Origin: Ostrinia nubilalis
Taxonomy: Eukaryota; Arthropoda; Insecta; Lepidoptera; Crambidae
NCBI RefSeq assembly: GCF_963855985.1
Contig: NC_087106.1
Coordinates: forward strand, 7,733,001-7,797,000
Length of the DNA: 64,000 bases
Direction of reading: 5' to 3'
In this document: positions 43,701 through 55,149 of the stretch, one piece after another
How positions within the stretch are numbered: position 1 is the stretch's first letter
Layout of the letters: each line of letters begins with the position of its first letter
Translations under genes and position numbers: made by a program
The notes under the pieces: generated by a model
Databases searched by the model: none
What the model was told of the DNA's origin: nothing
The model's input: only the letters and a program-made list of their open reading frames with translations

Positions 43701-45491
43701 CTTATTGAGGCTGTAGCAGAAGTAGCACATTCCTTGGATGAGACCTGTGAAACCGTGATACAATCTAGCCCAAGGTCAAAACGGAAACATCTAGAGAAGT
43801 TAGAAAGCGCTGACGCAATAGCCATCATCCAAGGAACTTCAAGCAGCAGTAGCAGCAGCAATTGGAGTTTAAACAAACTATCTCCTGGAGATTTGAGGAT
43901 ATTAGAAGATAAGTCGAGATCTCATACAAGTTCTAGTGGAAGTTCTTCCAGTCTGGAACGTCTGTCACCTGGAAGACGATCCAAAGATCGGTCTCCAAAA
44001 CAAGGGAGTACGAGTAATTCAACTTGGAGCCTGAATCGATTATCTCCTAATAGGCCGGAGGGACGGTCATTGGATGAAAATTTGAGCAGAAGTCATAGGA
44101 GCCCCACTCGTTTCCCATACGATTCAGTTTCAATATCAAGTACCGATTCTGAAAAATCGATTTCTAAATCAGAAAGCTTTAATAGAATACAAAATGAACC
44201 CTTGGTAACGTGTAAATCTGATATGATAGCAAAAGAAGAGGAATGGGTAGCTGATCAACAAGATCGAAGTCAACATTTAACTGAGTTTGCTGAAAAACTA
44301 AGTGAAAAACTACTACAGGAAATTGATCAGTATTCTAAACGGATTAATGAAGAAGATTTCGACCTCCCTAGCAGCAGCAGTAGCGAAAAAAGTATATCGC
44401 TGAGACTTAAACGTGAAGAAGAAGATCGGAACACCCAGAAAATTTTAGACGAATTGTCAGACAGTTTACAACACCTAGAAGATCCCTACATAAATAAACT
44501 CAGTACGGAAATGCACGGTTTGAATAAATTAAGTGCTGAACTCCAGGAACGAAATAAGTACATAGCATCCATGAACGACACACAAGAGACTGATATAAAC
44601 AAATTGTTTCCTAAATGCGGCTCTAAAACTAAAAGCAAAAAGAGATCGAAAGATGTCGATCCAATCATTAACAAATACAGAGAACTCAAGAAAACTATGA
44701 AAGTAACAAGCGACGAAGACATTTATCTAAATAATTGTGCCAATATACAATACAACGTTAAACCAGTCGTCTCTGAAGAAAAACCAGCGGAAGTTGAAAC
44801 CAAGAATCCTGACGATGACAGCGCTATTTGTTCCAGTAATGGAAATCCCGAGATCACAATAGACTCTGGGACGTACGACACAAGTCAGTCGCTTGAAACT
44901 GGTTACTCATTAGAATCTGAAATCAGCATTGATTCGCTGTGCACTAGCACTGACAAAAGGTCTTCACTGAAAGTCGGGCAGTCCACCGATTCGAGCGATC
45001 TAGATAAAATGGAGATCAGTCCAGAGTCTATAACTTCGCGATCCAGTGCCAGTACAGCGCCTCTGAAGTCAGGGTTTTCAATTGAATCAAGCGATACGTC
45101 GGCTGGTAGCGACTGGAGCAGGCGAGACAAGACCGGCAGTACTGCGTCTTTGGGCTGTGCTAGCTTGGCTTCACTGCCATCGTGTAGCGAATGCTCCAAA
45201 GAGAGGAAGCTGCTGGAAACACGCTCATCTTCGGAAGATACAGCTACCGTTCCAGTTCCTACTCGTCCGGGACCTCACGCTCCTCTCCTGCCATCTCTGA
45301 GCGACGGATCCGACAGCCTGCCATCTGAGGGCGGCGCTGTCACCTACCACAGATATTACCACGTCTTCAAGAGAGGCGAACTCGATCAACTAATCGAAAA
45401 ATACGTGGAGAGTCTCCATGTGGTGTCCTCGTACTACGACCAGGCCAGTTGGTGTGTTATAGCAGAAAAAGTTCAAGTGTGGACCATTTAG
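34578..45491 (+). CDS. TRMT9B: tRNA methyltransferase TRMT9B / fire dancer homologue (6 coding exons)
   Basis: Class I SAM-dependent methyltransferase of the ALKBH8/TRM9 family. Exons: 34578-34794, 40419-40522, 41070-41273, 41385-41467, 41551-43511, 43600-45491; phases join cleanly to about 1486 residues. In order: a YVHDVYE motif (residues ~30-36), SAM motif I DVGCGNGKYL (~70-80), CDNLCLPFRDESFDAVLSIA (~110-130), VVHHF, a TVWAMEH strand, QDVLIPWH, then a ~1200-residue Ser/Pro-rich insertion and a final YHRYYHVFKRGEL...SYYDQASWCVIAEK segment that closes the fold. Vertebrate TRMT9B is about 450 residues and Drosophila fid restrains synaptic growth, so a neuronal role is likely by homology. YHVF and CDNL-LPFRDE match TRMT9B better than ALKBH8, and no AlkB or RRM domain is present. 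The start follows the uORF stop; an upstream in-frame extension is not excluded. Confidence 0.93.
35331..35378 (+). repeat. GCATGCA microrepeat
   Basis: GCATGCAG or GCATGCA occurs about six times in 48 bases immediately before the GC-rich hairpin in the 34947-36090 element. Confidence 0.6.
35401..35575. repeat. GC-rich inverted repeat
   Basis: The left arm (to 35442, with GCAGCCCTTCCGCCC and TAACGAGGCTCAGGC) pairs with the right arm (35538-35575, GCCTGAGCCTCGTTA and GGGCGAGGGCTGC). The enclosed loop contains GGCGCCTTCGGCGCC. Its GC content contrasts strongly with the AT-rich element around it, suggesting a separate insertion. Confidence 0.65.
36096..36199 (+). pseudogene. TRMT9B exon copy 2 (3' part)
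   Basis: An uninterrupted repeat of the exon from YEQAGE through LCDV with the intact donor G|GTCAGT at 36200. One GAA-GAT to GAA-AAT change gives D to N, and silent changes are also present. There is no start codon and no clear polypyrimidine acceptor (the bases before it are the inserted element's end), so it is probably an unused pseudo-exon. Confidence 0.75.
36321..36458 (+). pseudogene. TRMT9B exon copy 3 (3' part)
   Basis: This repeats the exon from the ALE(Q/R)AYVHDVYEQ region to LCDVG with an intact donor at 36459. CTCTCGAGCAG|GCG resembles a weak acceptor. The reading frame is open, but no in-frame ATG exists, so use would require splicing from an upstream coding exon. It lies in the 5.6-kb intron between exons 1 and 2. 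Confidence 0.75.
36498..36642 (+). pseudogene. RTE LINE 3' end with intact 11-bp target duplication
   Basis: It encodes TRWTDDIIKVAGRRWTQ, NRATWKALGDAYVQQWTSYG and a TGA stop (36630-36632), then a (GAT)n tail. ATCCTAAAGAG flanks it on both sides (36487-36497, 36643-36653). This is a 5'-truncated RTE insertion in TRMT9B intron; truncated copies of it accompany exon units 1 (34841-34912) and 2 (36244-36320). Confidence 0.82.
37000..37203 (+). mobile_element. Dispersed retroelement tail
   Basis: Ordered blocks include CACGAAATCTCAGAAGC, AATTTTGCATAGGGGTTCC, AACCCCTAAGGGGGT and CGCACGAAGTCGCGGGTCG, ending GCCGCTAGTAG. It is the same module as that split at 23310-25715. Noncoding, within the TRMT9B intron. 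Confidence 0.6.
37204..39296. other. TRMT9B intron, no feature recognised
   Basis: AT-rich sequence with no supported exon or element, apart from a short GATGAAGTTGCGGGTCAAACTAGT tail remnant near 38945-38970. Confidence 0.4.
39297..39359. mobile_element. Internally deleted MITE B fragment, 63 bp
   Basis: AAAGCCTGGTACGTGAGCACG and GTCCAATGACCCCAAGC match the left half of the MITEs at 56563 and 58671, then CCAGGCT closes the end. Nearly the whole second arm is missing. Confidence 0.6.
40036..40232 (+). mobile_element. Dispersed retroelement-derived repeat
   Basis: Begins CTAGCTTTCCGCCCGCGGC, includes CTTCGCCCGCGTGGAATTT and AATCGGCCCAGCCGTTCTCG, and ends at an AT-rich TTTTTATTTATATAG tail. 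The module is ubiquitous in lepidopteran introns; it is noncoding here. Confidence 0.6.
40419..40522 (+). CDS. TRMT9B: TRMT9B coding exon 2
   Basis: Acceptor TTATTTACAG before 40419 and donor GAG|GTAAAC after 40522. It completes SAM motif I (CGNGKYLS) and encodes VGGDRCTRLASHA, whose Asp is the expected acidic residue contacting the SAM ribose. 104 bp, ending in phase 0. Confidence 0.9.
40785..40850 (+). mobile_element. LINE 3'-tail fragment with A-rich end
   Basis: TTACCATCAGGTGAGATACAG followed by an A-rich tail is a truncated 3' end of a common non-LTR element. It lies in the 547-bp intron between coding exons 2 and 3. Confidence 0.45.
41070..41273 (+). CDS. TRMT9B: TRMT9B coding exon 3
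   Basis: Acceptor CATTTTCAG, donor CAG|GTAATA. It encodes 68 residues covering the core motifs VCDNLCLPFRDE, FDAVLSIAVVHHFAT, the ALRELARVTRIGGRLLL helix-turn-strand and VWAMEHEGR. These are the most conserved methyltransferase residues in the gene. Confidence 0.93.
41385..41467 (+). CDS. TRMT9B: TRMT9B coding exon 4
   Basis: Acceptor TTGATTTCAG, donor CA|GTAAGT. It encodes DVLIPWHRPATLCPPT and continues to a DHDQ end. The DVL(I/V)PWH motif is shared with TRMT9B and ALKBH8. 83 bp, phase 2 end. Confidence 0.88.
41551..43511 (+). CDS. TRMT9B: TRMT9B coding exon 5 (long linker)
   Basis: Acceptor TTTATTTTGCAG; donor AAG|GTAACA. The 1961-bp exon opens with CYSFVRRALQKLAGR, a TRMT9B family motif. 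It then becomes low-complexity: paired KQTSLNEE/KQASLNEE repeats, an SP-rich run (SPRLK, SPRMK, SPRIK) and acidic stretches. These look like an intrinsically disordered, phosphorylation-prone linker. The ATG at 41675 is internal and not the start. Confidence 0.9.
43600..45491 (+). CDS. TRMT9B: TRMT9B coding exon 6 (linker end and C-terminal core)
   Basis: Acceptor TTTCTTTCCAG; stop TAG at 45489-45491. It begins DLPNPNKL after the phase-1 join. It encodes Ser-rich repeats (NWSLNKLSP, TWSLNRLSP, SLERLSP), acidic/lysine-rich stretches and then the conserved YHRYYHVFKRGEL, ending with SYYDQASWCVIAEK and VQVWTI. That ending is the final strand-helix-strand part of the methyltransferase fold. Confidence 0.92.
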
Positions 45492-48400
45492 GTTCTTGTC
45501 GATTGTACTTTCTTTATTGCGATTTTAGGATTGAGTTGGTGTGTTACGGCCTGTGAATGTTCAAATGTTGGTGAATTTAATTCTTATGAAATAGTGGAAT
45601 ATAATATAAACAAGTAATCTTTGGTAGTAGACACTATAGTAAGTGCAGTGATTACATACAAGTGACCTTCTAACGAACTCCTGTGAGTGTTATGGATATT
45701 CCCGATGTGACATGTAAGTAGTACTGACAGTTCGCGAAATTGCCAAAAGCGAAGCTTTTGTTTTTTAATATATTCTAGTCACTCTATACTTGTTTACTAG
45801 TTGTTATCTCTATTATAATTATAATCTAAAGTCTTTATTGCCCTTCGCAGTGCGAACTAATGCAGTATTCAAACAGTTAAATTTAGTACAATATATTTAT
45901 CTTTTCTGACAAATATAACGGTGACTTTAACTATTTAAATTGATTATCCAGTACTATTTTTACCTGATTGGATAGTATTCGGGCCTGCGGTCTGTACTCT
46001 GTACGACGGGCGTTAGTATTCGATGCGGGACTAGAACTCGTGTAAAATGAAAACTAAGAGCTTTAAATAGAAGAAAGTAAATATAGTATATTATATACTT
46101 CAGTCGCTCAATATAATATAAGCTATTAATAGCTTATTTACTATCTACCATTCATGTATATCTACAGATACAATATTGTAACTCTTATTACTGTTACAGT
46201 AATTTATACCATTTTCCAAGATCAAAGAATAGATACAAAATTACATAAAATATAAATTTTATCAAAATAGAGACTTTATTGTAATGTATAATATTATTAT
46301 TCGAAGACAATAACACTTATGAAATTATTTAAAAATGTTGGTATTTATAGCATATTAGTTAATGAAAATATCACCCTAATGTGCACCGTTCATTTATGCC
46401 TATTTAGAAAAGTATTTGGTTTTGGAGTATGGTATAAATGGTTCTTTAAAGAGACCCTTATCTTAATACTACATGCACAGATTATGTTTCGACTACGGTA
46501 AAGTAAATGAGCTGGCCTCACACATGGGTTACGTATAATTAAGCCTACGGGTCCACGATACGTTTCATTATCCCAATTTAAAGCATTATTTATACTAAAT
46601 TCGGACCATTTAGTGAGGTTAGGAGTTTTAGACGACGTAGTGGCATAAAGAGCGTACCCTTGCCTAAATGTAAAATACTTGAGAGTACAAATACATACAT
46701 ACATCAATTTGTTCAATACTCAATGTATGTATACACGCCTACTCTAAGTGTACTTCTAAAAGTCTACGCCTTAAGAAACTCATTTCCCTATTCCCATTCT
46801 ATCTACAAATATGTCACATATTCAATTTTAATACAATATCATTTCAAAAATTATTATTTAGCATTTTGAAAATTATAAAAATCATTCTTTTTCATATTAT
46901 ATCTATTATTATAAGTGGAATAAACGAATTTTAAATTTCATTTTATTAACGTATTCGTTAATAATAAGTAATTAGGTAGGTTAATTTAATATCATAGTGT
47001 CCTACAGTGAATATCATCAATGGTATCAAATCACGTCGCATTAACGAGCATGAAATATATCGAAGAACAATAAACAACAACATTGCATTGCTTTCAGCAA
47101 CCTAAATAAATGTTAACAATATTCGTTATTGTAAATAATCGCTATAAGTATATAAAGCTATTAGAAATTAATTATGTTATCAAAAAAGTGAGATTAAAAT
47201 TAATATATTAGAATAGTAACATTGAACACACAGCTGTACATTTAATATTTTTTATAAATGAATCTCATATGAATATTAAATGAAATATTAAATGTTCAAG
47301 CGGTAGTTCTTGCATTGTCATTAGGATTGTATGCAATTAGTAAAATAATGGAAATAACGTAGCGAATAGGACAAAATAATATTTAAAATGCACAACCGTT
47401 ACTTACTTATATTAATTTAATCTGTATGTAAGTCTTCATTTAAATCTGGAGAACCACTTCACAAGATATGTTAGCCTTACAGTTTATTGTATTGGGATAA
47501 AGAATATATTTGTATTTTGTAAATTGAAATGATGAGCATCAATAGTTAACGAAAAAACAATTGACGAAATAATGTATCAAATCTGCAACAACAGTACTGT
47601 ATTTTAATATTGTAGAGTTTACAAATGTTTTTTGAACACAAGATTTTCGTTCGTCAATATTAGATCTCAATTTATTTAGATATTCAAGGTACTCCAGAAC
47701 GAAAAGTCAAATCAATTTAATACTTTTGATTAATTAAATTAATTCCTGAAAGAAATACGATACATTTGATTGTCGTGGTATTTATTGATCCTCATCGTTA
47801 AAAATGTGTTATCGTTAAATTAAATTACATTCCATTCGTAACTCGTTCAATTTTAGGGATATCGGTAATTATTATAAATTTTACTTTCCGACTTATATTA
47901 TTGAGCCCGCGCGGCGTTAAATTGATTTTATTCGAAGTTGTGAAATTTTTGGAGCATATCAAAGCTGTTTAATTGTATAAATTAATATTATTTTCTTATT
48001 TTTGTAATTTTTACTAAATAATTTTGGCATAATAACGCACGGTGTTACTGTCACGGAGAAGGTTATTAAGACGAGACAAAATCAGGTAGAAAATAAGAGT
48101 AGTTCATTCTCTATGTGACCAAAACACCTGAATTAAGCGTTCATTTAATATCTATGGTAAAACAAATTTATTGTTAAAGAAATTAAATACAAACCCTATT
48201 AACATAGGCTTTGAGTTTCTAGTAATAAATAAATAGGTACTTTAAATTAATTCACAGGTTAATTTTATTAACAAAATATTAAAGTATTATTGTTAACAAA
48301 AACCTACGTCTTGTGTATGTACATATTTATATAAATTTTATATTGCTGAAGATCATATTGGCTTAATCTGTGATATATGATAGAAAAATCGACACAGACC

Positions 48401-49939
48401 CGAATTTATTTAATTAATTTGCTAAGTCCTATATTTTTGGATTTGATTAATCATTAGTAATATTAATCATTAATTTGTATAACATTTTATAGAACAAAAG
48501 CTTTTTCGAATAATACTACTATAATTGTAACCATCCACAGATATTTTAATAAACACATTGATAATGTTAAATTCCACAAATATTGAAATAAGTGAAGCAC
48601 GTACATTTAAATACCAATTTAATGTTTATGGTGGGTTTATTACGAGCCTTTTTTATTAGCATTGGTATATTTTTACTTTTTACCCGACTGCACCAGAAGG
48701 GATATATTTTTTGTGTTAAATTAGATCTTATTTTGTCGGGCTGTGTGATATTAATTTTTAAACCGCCTGATATTCCGTAGTAGTATTTTTTTGCTACTAA
48801 TATTATGTCATGAGTATTGATGTCATCCCCTTAGGGCCGATTTTAACCGCGAGATAATTTTTCAGAACAACTTTAATAATGTATCAGAAAGTTCCTGAAT
48901 TTTATTGTATCAAATGTTATCTTACGATTTCAAAATCGACTTTAAGGCAAACATTGTAATTTAATAAAATCTCCGGTTTTTTAACATTGAATAAATTGAA
49001 CGGTTCATAGTTGTCTTCATTTTCTTTTCCCATTTATTTATGGATTTGACATATAATAATATCTTTTACAAATCGTTTACAATTAATAATACAAACAAGT
49101 AACTGATAATAATTATTATTGTCATAATATAGACAGTATTTTTCTAAAAGGGACGCTTTATCAACAAATTCTTTTTCTAAAAATAGTTTTGACATATTTT
49201 CAAAATCGAACCGTTCAGTTTTGCCAATATTAAAAATAATTGAAAAGTGTTGCAAGTTCACAAATATTTGAGCGAAGATTAGATGGCACAACAGACAAGA
49301 TTTCTATTTTCTGTGTTGATTTGTATAACGGTTTACCTTCGCTGCACATAAAATCAATAAATTATAGTGATCGTGCTGATTCCTTCATATCATGCGGACT
49401 TGAAAGGGCCAGGAAAATAGCGAGTGAAGTGTAGACTTTATTTTTCACTTCACAACTGCTGAGTATAGATGAATAGTTTTATTATTTACTTTATTGTACC
49501 TACATAAACCTATTATTAATGGAGATTTTAGTATTACCAAGCTGGATAGACTACCAATGCCAATATTGTGTGGCTGTATTTTGTCTATATTTTTTCTTTA
49601 GTTTTTGAAGATACTGTGTTGTTCACTCGCTATTTCCCTGGCCCCACACGAACCCTAGACAGTTAAGTCCAGTTTATACGAGTCATTGTCATTCGCTCCT
49701 CTTGAGAATATGAACAAACATGATGTATTTAATGTAACGAAAAATACAGTAATATATTGTAAGCTTATGTCGTATGTACCTATACATTATACTAGGTGAC
49801 AACCTTCACAATAAAATGAAGACTTCGATGTTAATTGTTTTATTTTAACACTTTTTATATCACAAGAATTAATCCTCTGGAATTAATACTAGATGTCATA
49901 AGGTCGTGTTTTACTTGATCATAGGGCTGACTAGTAAAT
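45492..49939. other. TRMT9B 3' UTR and intergenic DNA
   Basis: AT-rich and without recognisable coding exons. Possible + strand polyadenylation signals (AATAAA) are at 46919-46924 and 49810-49815, each followed by T/G-rich DNA, so a long 3' UTR is possible. No transposon structure was recognised before 49940. The short frames here carry no domain. Confidence 0.4.
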
Positions 49940-51805
49940 GGGGCATTTCACGCGAAGCGGACAGCGAAAATCAAGTCAGGTTTTGGATTTTGTTCATATT
50001 TGGATTAAATGTACTGCTATATAATCTGAATGGATGTGCATCATTATATTTTTTTATGAAGCTTAGTTTATTTTTTATGAGCGTTCAAAAAATTGGTAAA
50101 ATTTTCGGAACAGATTTTTCTGAAGCTATTACTGCTATTATTACATTTGATTAAAAACAAACTGACTATTGGACTTTTGAGAATAAATAACTGTGTTTCT
50201 TACTATTTACTACAAATTTGAAATTTCTTTTTTGTTCACATAGAAAACCGGAAGTAAAGTTTTAAAATCGAATTTTACAAAACTTCGGTATTTTTAATTT
50301 TTTTAATTTTTATTTTAAAATATACCTAGTAGTCTATAAATAACGTGTGTAAAGTTGTAGAATGGAGTCTGTATTGGTTTTTGATTTAGACGCAGTACAG
50401 TGCGAGCGCGCCGCAATGAGCGTCATACTGGCTATCGACATTTGGCTACTGTATAAAAATTATTTGTTCGAAAACAACTGAAACGTTAATATTGTTGCAT
50501 GCATACTCTTAAACAATTATAATTTTGACTCGGCGAACTTCGTACCGTCTAACAGACAATGATTGTTGGCATTGAGATGGTATTCCGTTGCAGACCACCC
50601 ACAACTTATTGGATAATACTATTAAAACATTACCCTTCTTTTTGGGTAGTCGGGATATGTTAGTCCGGGGTGCCAGTTAACTTCATGCCAAATTTCATTA
50701 AAATCTGTTCAGCCGTTCTTTGTTTTATACATAAAACAAAGTCGTGTTAGTTACACGATTTATAAGTCAAGAACGGTTCGGCAGATTTTGATGAAAGGAC
50801 AATGTTCGTTCTCCATACATTGTTCGCCTAAGAACCAACAATTTTGACATATTACTACCCGAAAGCGAAATAATACGATTCTGTGTGTAAGAACAATGAT
50901 TCCTGATGGACACTTGCCATAAAATTAATGATTAAGAATATTAAATCACAGCGATTTTATAATATGTCGTTTATGACAACATGGCGTCTAATGTATTGTG
51001 TGAATGTATGAACACCGATTCGCGAAAAATGTTTTGTATTGTCGTCACGCCGAGTCGCAGCCAAATAGTATAAAATAATAGAACAAGTTTTAGAAATACA
51101 ACTCAGCATTCCACTTTTATAATATGCCCACATATTGCACGTAAATAAACAACATGAATCGTAGGTTGTTTCCACCCTTGTCATCTGACACATGAAATAA
51201 ACTCCTATTGTATTATAGATATCGAAGCCGAATCGTATATAATAATAGAATGGGTTTTGGAGATCACTCGGGGTTCCACTTTTATAAAATACCTACATAT
51301 TGCATAAAAATAACACGAATCATGAGTTTTCTTTTCACCATTTACATCTGACACGAGATAACAAACTCCTATCTCCATGACTACCGTCGTAGTCTATGCC
51401 AAAGACTACAATATTTTAAGCAAGAAGTTTCAAACCTTAGCGGCTACGGTAACCCCTGGGCCACATACATCGTGATAACATTCGGTCGACACTGGAACAA
51501 AGTCTTGCGATTATGCAAAAAAGCATCGTATTCTAGTGCGGCTATATCACGTTCAACCGGGGATTTAATTCGACTAAAGTCCTGACTAAAGACTGGAAGA
51601 AAATACGCCGCATTGTATGAGCACTTCGTGTTCGTTAAAGCGGCTTCAGATCTAGAGCCCACATAGTTTTCTTTCCAATAATATCCGCAAGTAGCGCTGC
51701 ATGATCTTTACAACAAAAACGGCAATAGTTATTAAGGTGCCAAAATTATATGATTACTTTGGCACGGTATTATACACGTTCGAAGATTTGTCATTTTCAT
51801 TCATT

Positions 51806-51958
51806 TCATCATCATCATCATCATTTCAGCCACAGGACGTCCACTACTGAACATAGGCCTCCCCCAATGACTTCCACATCGCACGGTTGGTAGCGGCCTG
51901 CATCCAGCGCCTTCCCGCTACCTTTATCAGGTCGTCGGTCCACCTTGTGGTGGGTTGA
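51806..51958 (-). pseudogene. RTE LINE 3' end A within Spy-like copy 2
   Basis: Counterpart of 28450-28600, with the same TRWTDDLIKVAGRRWMQ frame and (ATG)n tail. Confidence 0.65.
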
Positions 51959-52156
51959 CATTGCAGAATATGACTTTTGATAGGTTCATCATAGAATTCG
52001 GCGGGGAAATCCTCACGGAGGAAGTTCGTAAAAGGGCGGAACAAGATCTTATAATAATGCAAGGCCGAAGCTGTAACGCGCGTGCTCCTACGTGTAATCC
52101 GGCGAGTATGCAATAAATAGTAATGTCTGGTAAATAGTGGCAATACGTATCGTTCG

Positions 52157-52390
52157 TTCGTTCGTTTCAGCCGAAAAGACGTCCACTGCTGGACAAAGGC
52201 CTCCCCCAAGGATTTCCACGAAGACCGATCCTGCACCGCTCGCATACAGGCACCTCCCGCGACCTTCACCAGATCGTCGGTCCACCTAGTGGGAGGCCTG
52301 CCCACGCTACGTCTTTCGGCTCGTGGTCGCCACTCAAGAACTTTCCTGCCCCAGCGGCCGTCAGCTCTACGAGCTATGTGCCCCGCCCCG
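52157..52390 (-). pseudogene. RTE LINE 3' end B within Spy-like copy 2
   Basis: Counterpart of 28790-29037. Here GRPPTRWTDDLVKVAGG is in frame, and that frame runs on across the junction into fragment A, giving a chance composite of about 150 codons. Confidence 0.65.
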
Positions 52391-53631
52391 TCTATGTCTA
52401 TATGCGCTACGATTACAGGGTATCATTTTGCATAGTCGCAAGACTTCACTCCGCTGCTGTCAAATCAATGTCGCATAATGTTATCGCAATGTGTGTGGCC
52501 CTTGGCCAAATCACAGAAGCCTATGCGAAGAAAGAGCACTTGAATGACAATGAAAATCAGGGTTACCATTTTATAAGATCTCCTCACTATTGAGGGTAAC
52601 AAAGTAACATTAATAATCTAGCCATTAATTACATTTATTACCTTTACGAGAAAGTAAAGCAACATGCGGTTTTATTTTAATTTGTAAAATATTTGTAACA
52701 GTTTGTTCCAAGTTTAGTTTTACAACAGTATTGCTGTTTCAGCTGTCACTGTGAAGCTTTGGGAAAATAAATAAATACAAAAAATATTAACATAAATATT
52801 TATTTAAGTTTTTTCTGTTCATTATCATAATATGCCAATTTAAGTTACACTGTGTGACAGTCTTTGACACTAAACAAACTCTTCAGCTTAATAATACCTA
52901 CCTACAGGGCGTTTTTATAGTTACTCTTGCTGATGAAACAAGAAGGGTTGATTCTACTACTGAAATACAACTACTTTTCTTACAGGACCAATATCAAATT
53001 CTCAAAAAAATTCACATCCTCGTGATGGTGATAATTTCTATGGAGAGGTTTTTTTTTTATATTCGGTCTCTTGGGATAAGTTATTCCATTTGAGCAGTAG
53101 AATTAATCCTTTTTATTTGATCACATATAAAAATAACACAAGTGTGTGTGTTTAGGAAAACTTCTTCTTTGGTATGGTATCACTACGGAGTTATAATGTC
53201 GGCAACTCTGTATCACTGACTTGTAACTTTCAAACAGTATGAATAATAAGGGCACCACATTGGTTTTCTAACGTACTAACCCTTTAGCACTATTTCATTG
53301 AAATAAAAATACAATAAACGCACAGAAGACTGAAATTGAGTCAACTGACGTGACATTGATAATTTGTTGACATTATGACAGTTTGACAAGACTAGGGATT
53401 GAAAAAGTTTTAATTGAAAAAGTAAAATGACAATTTATTAAAACGATTCACAAGGATATAATCGATTAAAAATATTTATAAAATGTTCTGATACTTGCCT
53501 GTAGCGATTATACAATCCTGGTTTCTACTGAAAAACTACTTCGTGGCAAGATTTTAATAAAAAAATAAAATCTTTATCTTCTCTTTCACAATCTATAAAA
53601 GTTCATTTGGTCTATTATTAATGTGCTATGA

Positions 53632-53811
53632 ATGAGGGTTTTCGCGATTGAAAAATCCGCGAGATGGCAATACGTAGACGCGAGGTCCAAATGCTGCATG
53701 ATTGGTGGATATCTGTCAATGTCATGTCAAAAATAACCAATCATGCAGCATTTGGACCTCACGTCTACGTATTGCCATCTGGCGGATTTTTCAATCGCGA
53801 AAACCCTCATT
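53632..53811. mobile_element. Foldback MITE inside Spy-like copy 2 (no SINE)
   Basis: The same two ~75-base arms as 30308-30781 (AATGAGGGTTTTCGCGATTG ... CAATCGCGAAAACCCTCATT), with the short uninterrupted centre GGTGGATATC. It provides the empty site for the SINE. Confidence 0.75.
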
Positions 53812-55149
53812 GGCATAGATTATGAGAGACTGGCAACTATACTAGGTTGATATATGTTCCTCACACTTCAACTGGCATTGGATTCAACATCGGATTCTGA
53901 CACTTTTACAGTTATGATACCATGAATATCAGTTTATGGTCCTAATTATTTTTATTTTATTTACGACCTTCGACCAGTTGGACACTTTAGATAGCTTCTT
54001 GTAATAGTGTCAATATCTTTTTAGCTTTTAACGCAAATCTAGTCTTCAAAGCAGTTTAATCGATTTATTTTATTTTCAAAATCGATATTTTATTGTCTAT
54101 GATGGCCGCAGGAACATCACTATACATGGACTCCCAGCAATAAAGTACGGTAATGCCTCGTACAGATTTTATCGGCAAAAATTATGGAACTTGATAGGTT
54201 TTAGACCATGCCACGCACCAAAACGTCCGGAAGTTGTAATAGTATTATAGAATAAACGTTAAAAGACTTATTTATTTAATTTTTCAATGCTTAAGTGTCC
54301 ATTAGAACGAAAGGGTGCTTAATGTATTAAAAAAAATAGAAAATAATTATGATGGGTTAATGTTTTTGGGCGGTTTTTTAGGCGGTTTCTGACAATGTCC
54401 TTTGATATGGAGGTAGCGAGCCAACTACCTATAAAAGAAGAATTATGTTTTTAGTGTACTATTCAATAAGATGTGATGTGGGTAGTCCGCGACGTAATAC
54501 GCACCATCTCAATGCCAACAATCATTGTCTGTTAGACGGTACGAAGTTCGCCGAGTCAAAATTATAATTGTTTAAGAGTATGCATGCAACAATATTAACG
54601 TTTCAGTTGTTTTCGAACAAATAATTTTTATACAGTAGCCAAATGTCGATAGCCAGTATGACGCTCATTGCGGCGCGCTCGCACTGTACTGCGTCTAAAT
54701 CAAAAACCAATACAGACTCCATTCTACAACTTTACACACGTTATTTATAGACTACTAGGTATATTTTAAAATAAAAATAAAAAAATTTAAAAATACCGAA
54801 GTTTTGTAAAATTCGATTTTAAAACTTTACTTCCGGTTTTCTATGTGAACAAAAAAGAAATTTCAAATTTGTAGTAAATAGTAAGAAACACAGTTATTTA
54901 TTCTCAAAAGTCCAATAGTCAGTTTGTTTTTAATCAAATGTAATAATAGCAGTAATAGCTTCAGAAAAATCTGTTCCTGAAATTTTACCAATTTTTTGAA
55001 CGCTCATAAAAAATAAACTAAGCTTCATAAAAAAATTATAATGATGCACATCCATTCAGGTCATATAGCAGTACATTTAATCCAAATATGAACAAAATCC
55101 AAAACCTGACTTGATTTTCGCTGTCCGCTTCGCGTGAAATGCCCCAAAT

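Larger units (their letters stand above)
50797..54400. mobile_element. Spy-like DNA transposon, copy 2 (non-autonomous), 3604 bp
   Basis: Starts GGACAATGTTCG, ends GACAATGTCC, with AAA at 50794-50796 and TTT at 54401-54403. It matches copy 1 along its whole length with few substitutions, but lacks copy 1's SINE and LINE-tail insertions. It is inserted in the loop of the long-inverted-repeat element within a GATTTTGATGAAA|TTTG context. No transposase gene. Confidence 0.8.
49940..55145. mobile_element. Long-inverted-repeat element, 5206 bp including a nested Spy-like copy
   Basis: Arms of about 666 bases (49940-50605, 54477-55145) are near-perfect inverted copies, beginning GGGGCATTTCACGCGAAGCG and ending CGCTTCGCGTGAAATGCCCC. 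AAAT occurs directly on both sides (49936-49939, 55146-55149), a possible 4-bp target duplication. Without the nested element the core is about 1.6 kb. No transposase was seen and the superfamily is unassigned. Confidence 0.8.

Noticed and set aside
51844..52305. 153-codon - strand frame in Spy-like copy 2
   Set aside because: It is a chance fusion of two RTE LINE tails (A and B), not a transposase or host gene.
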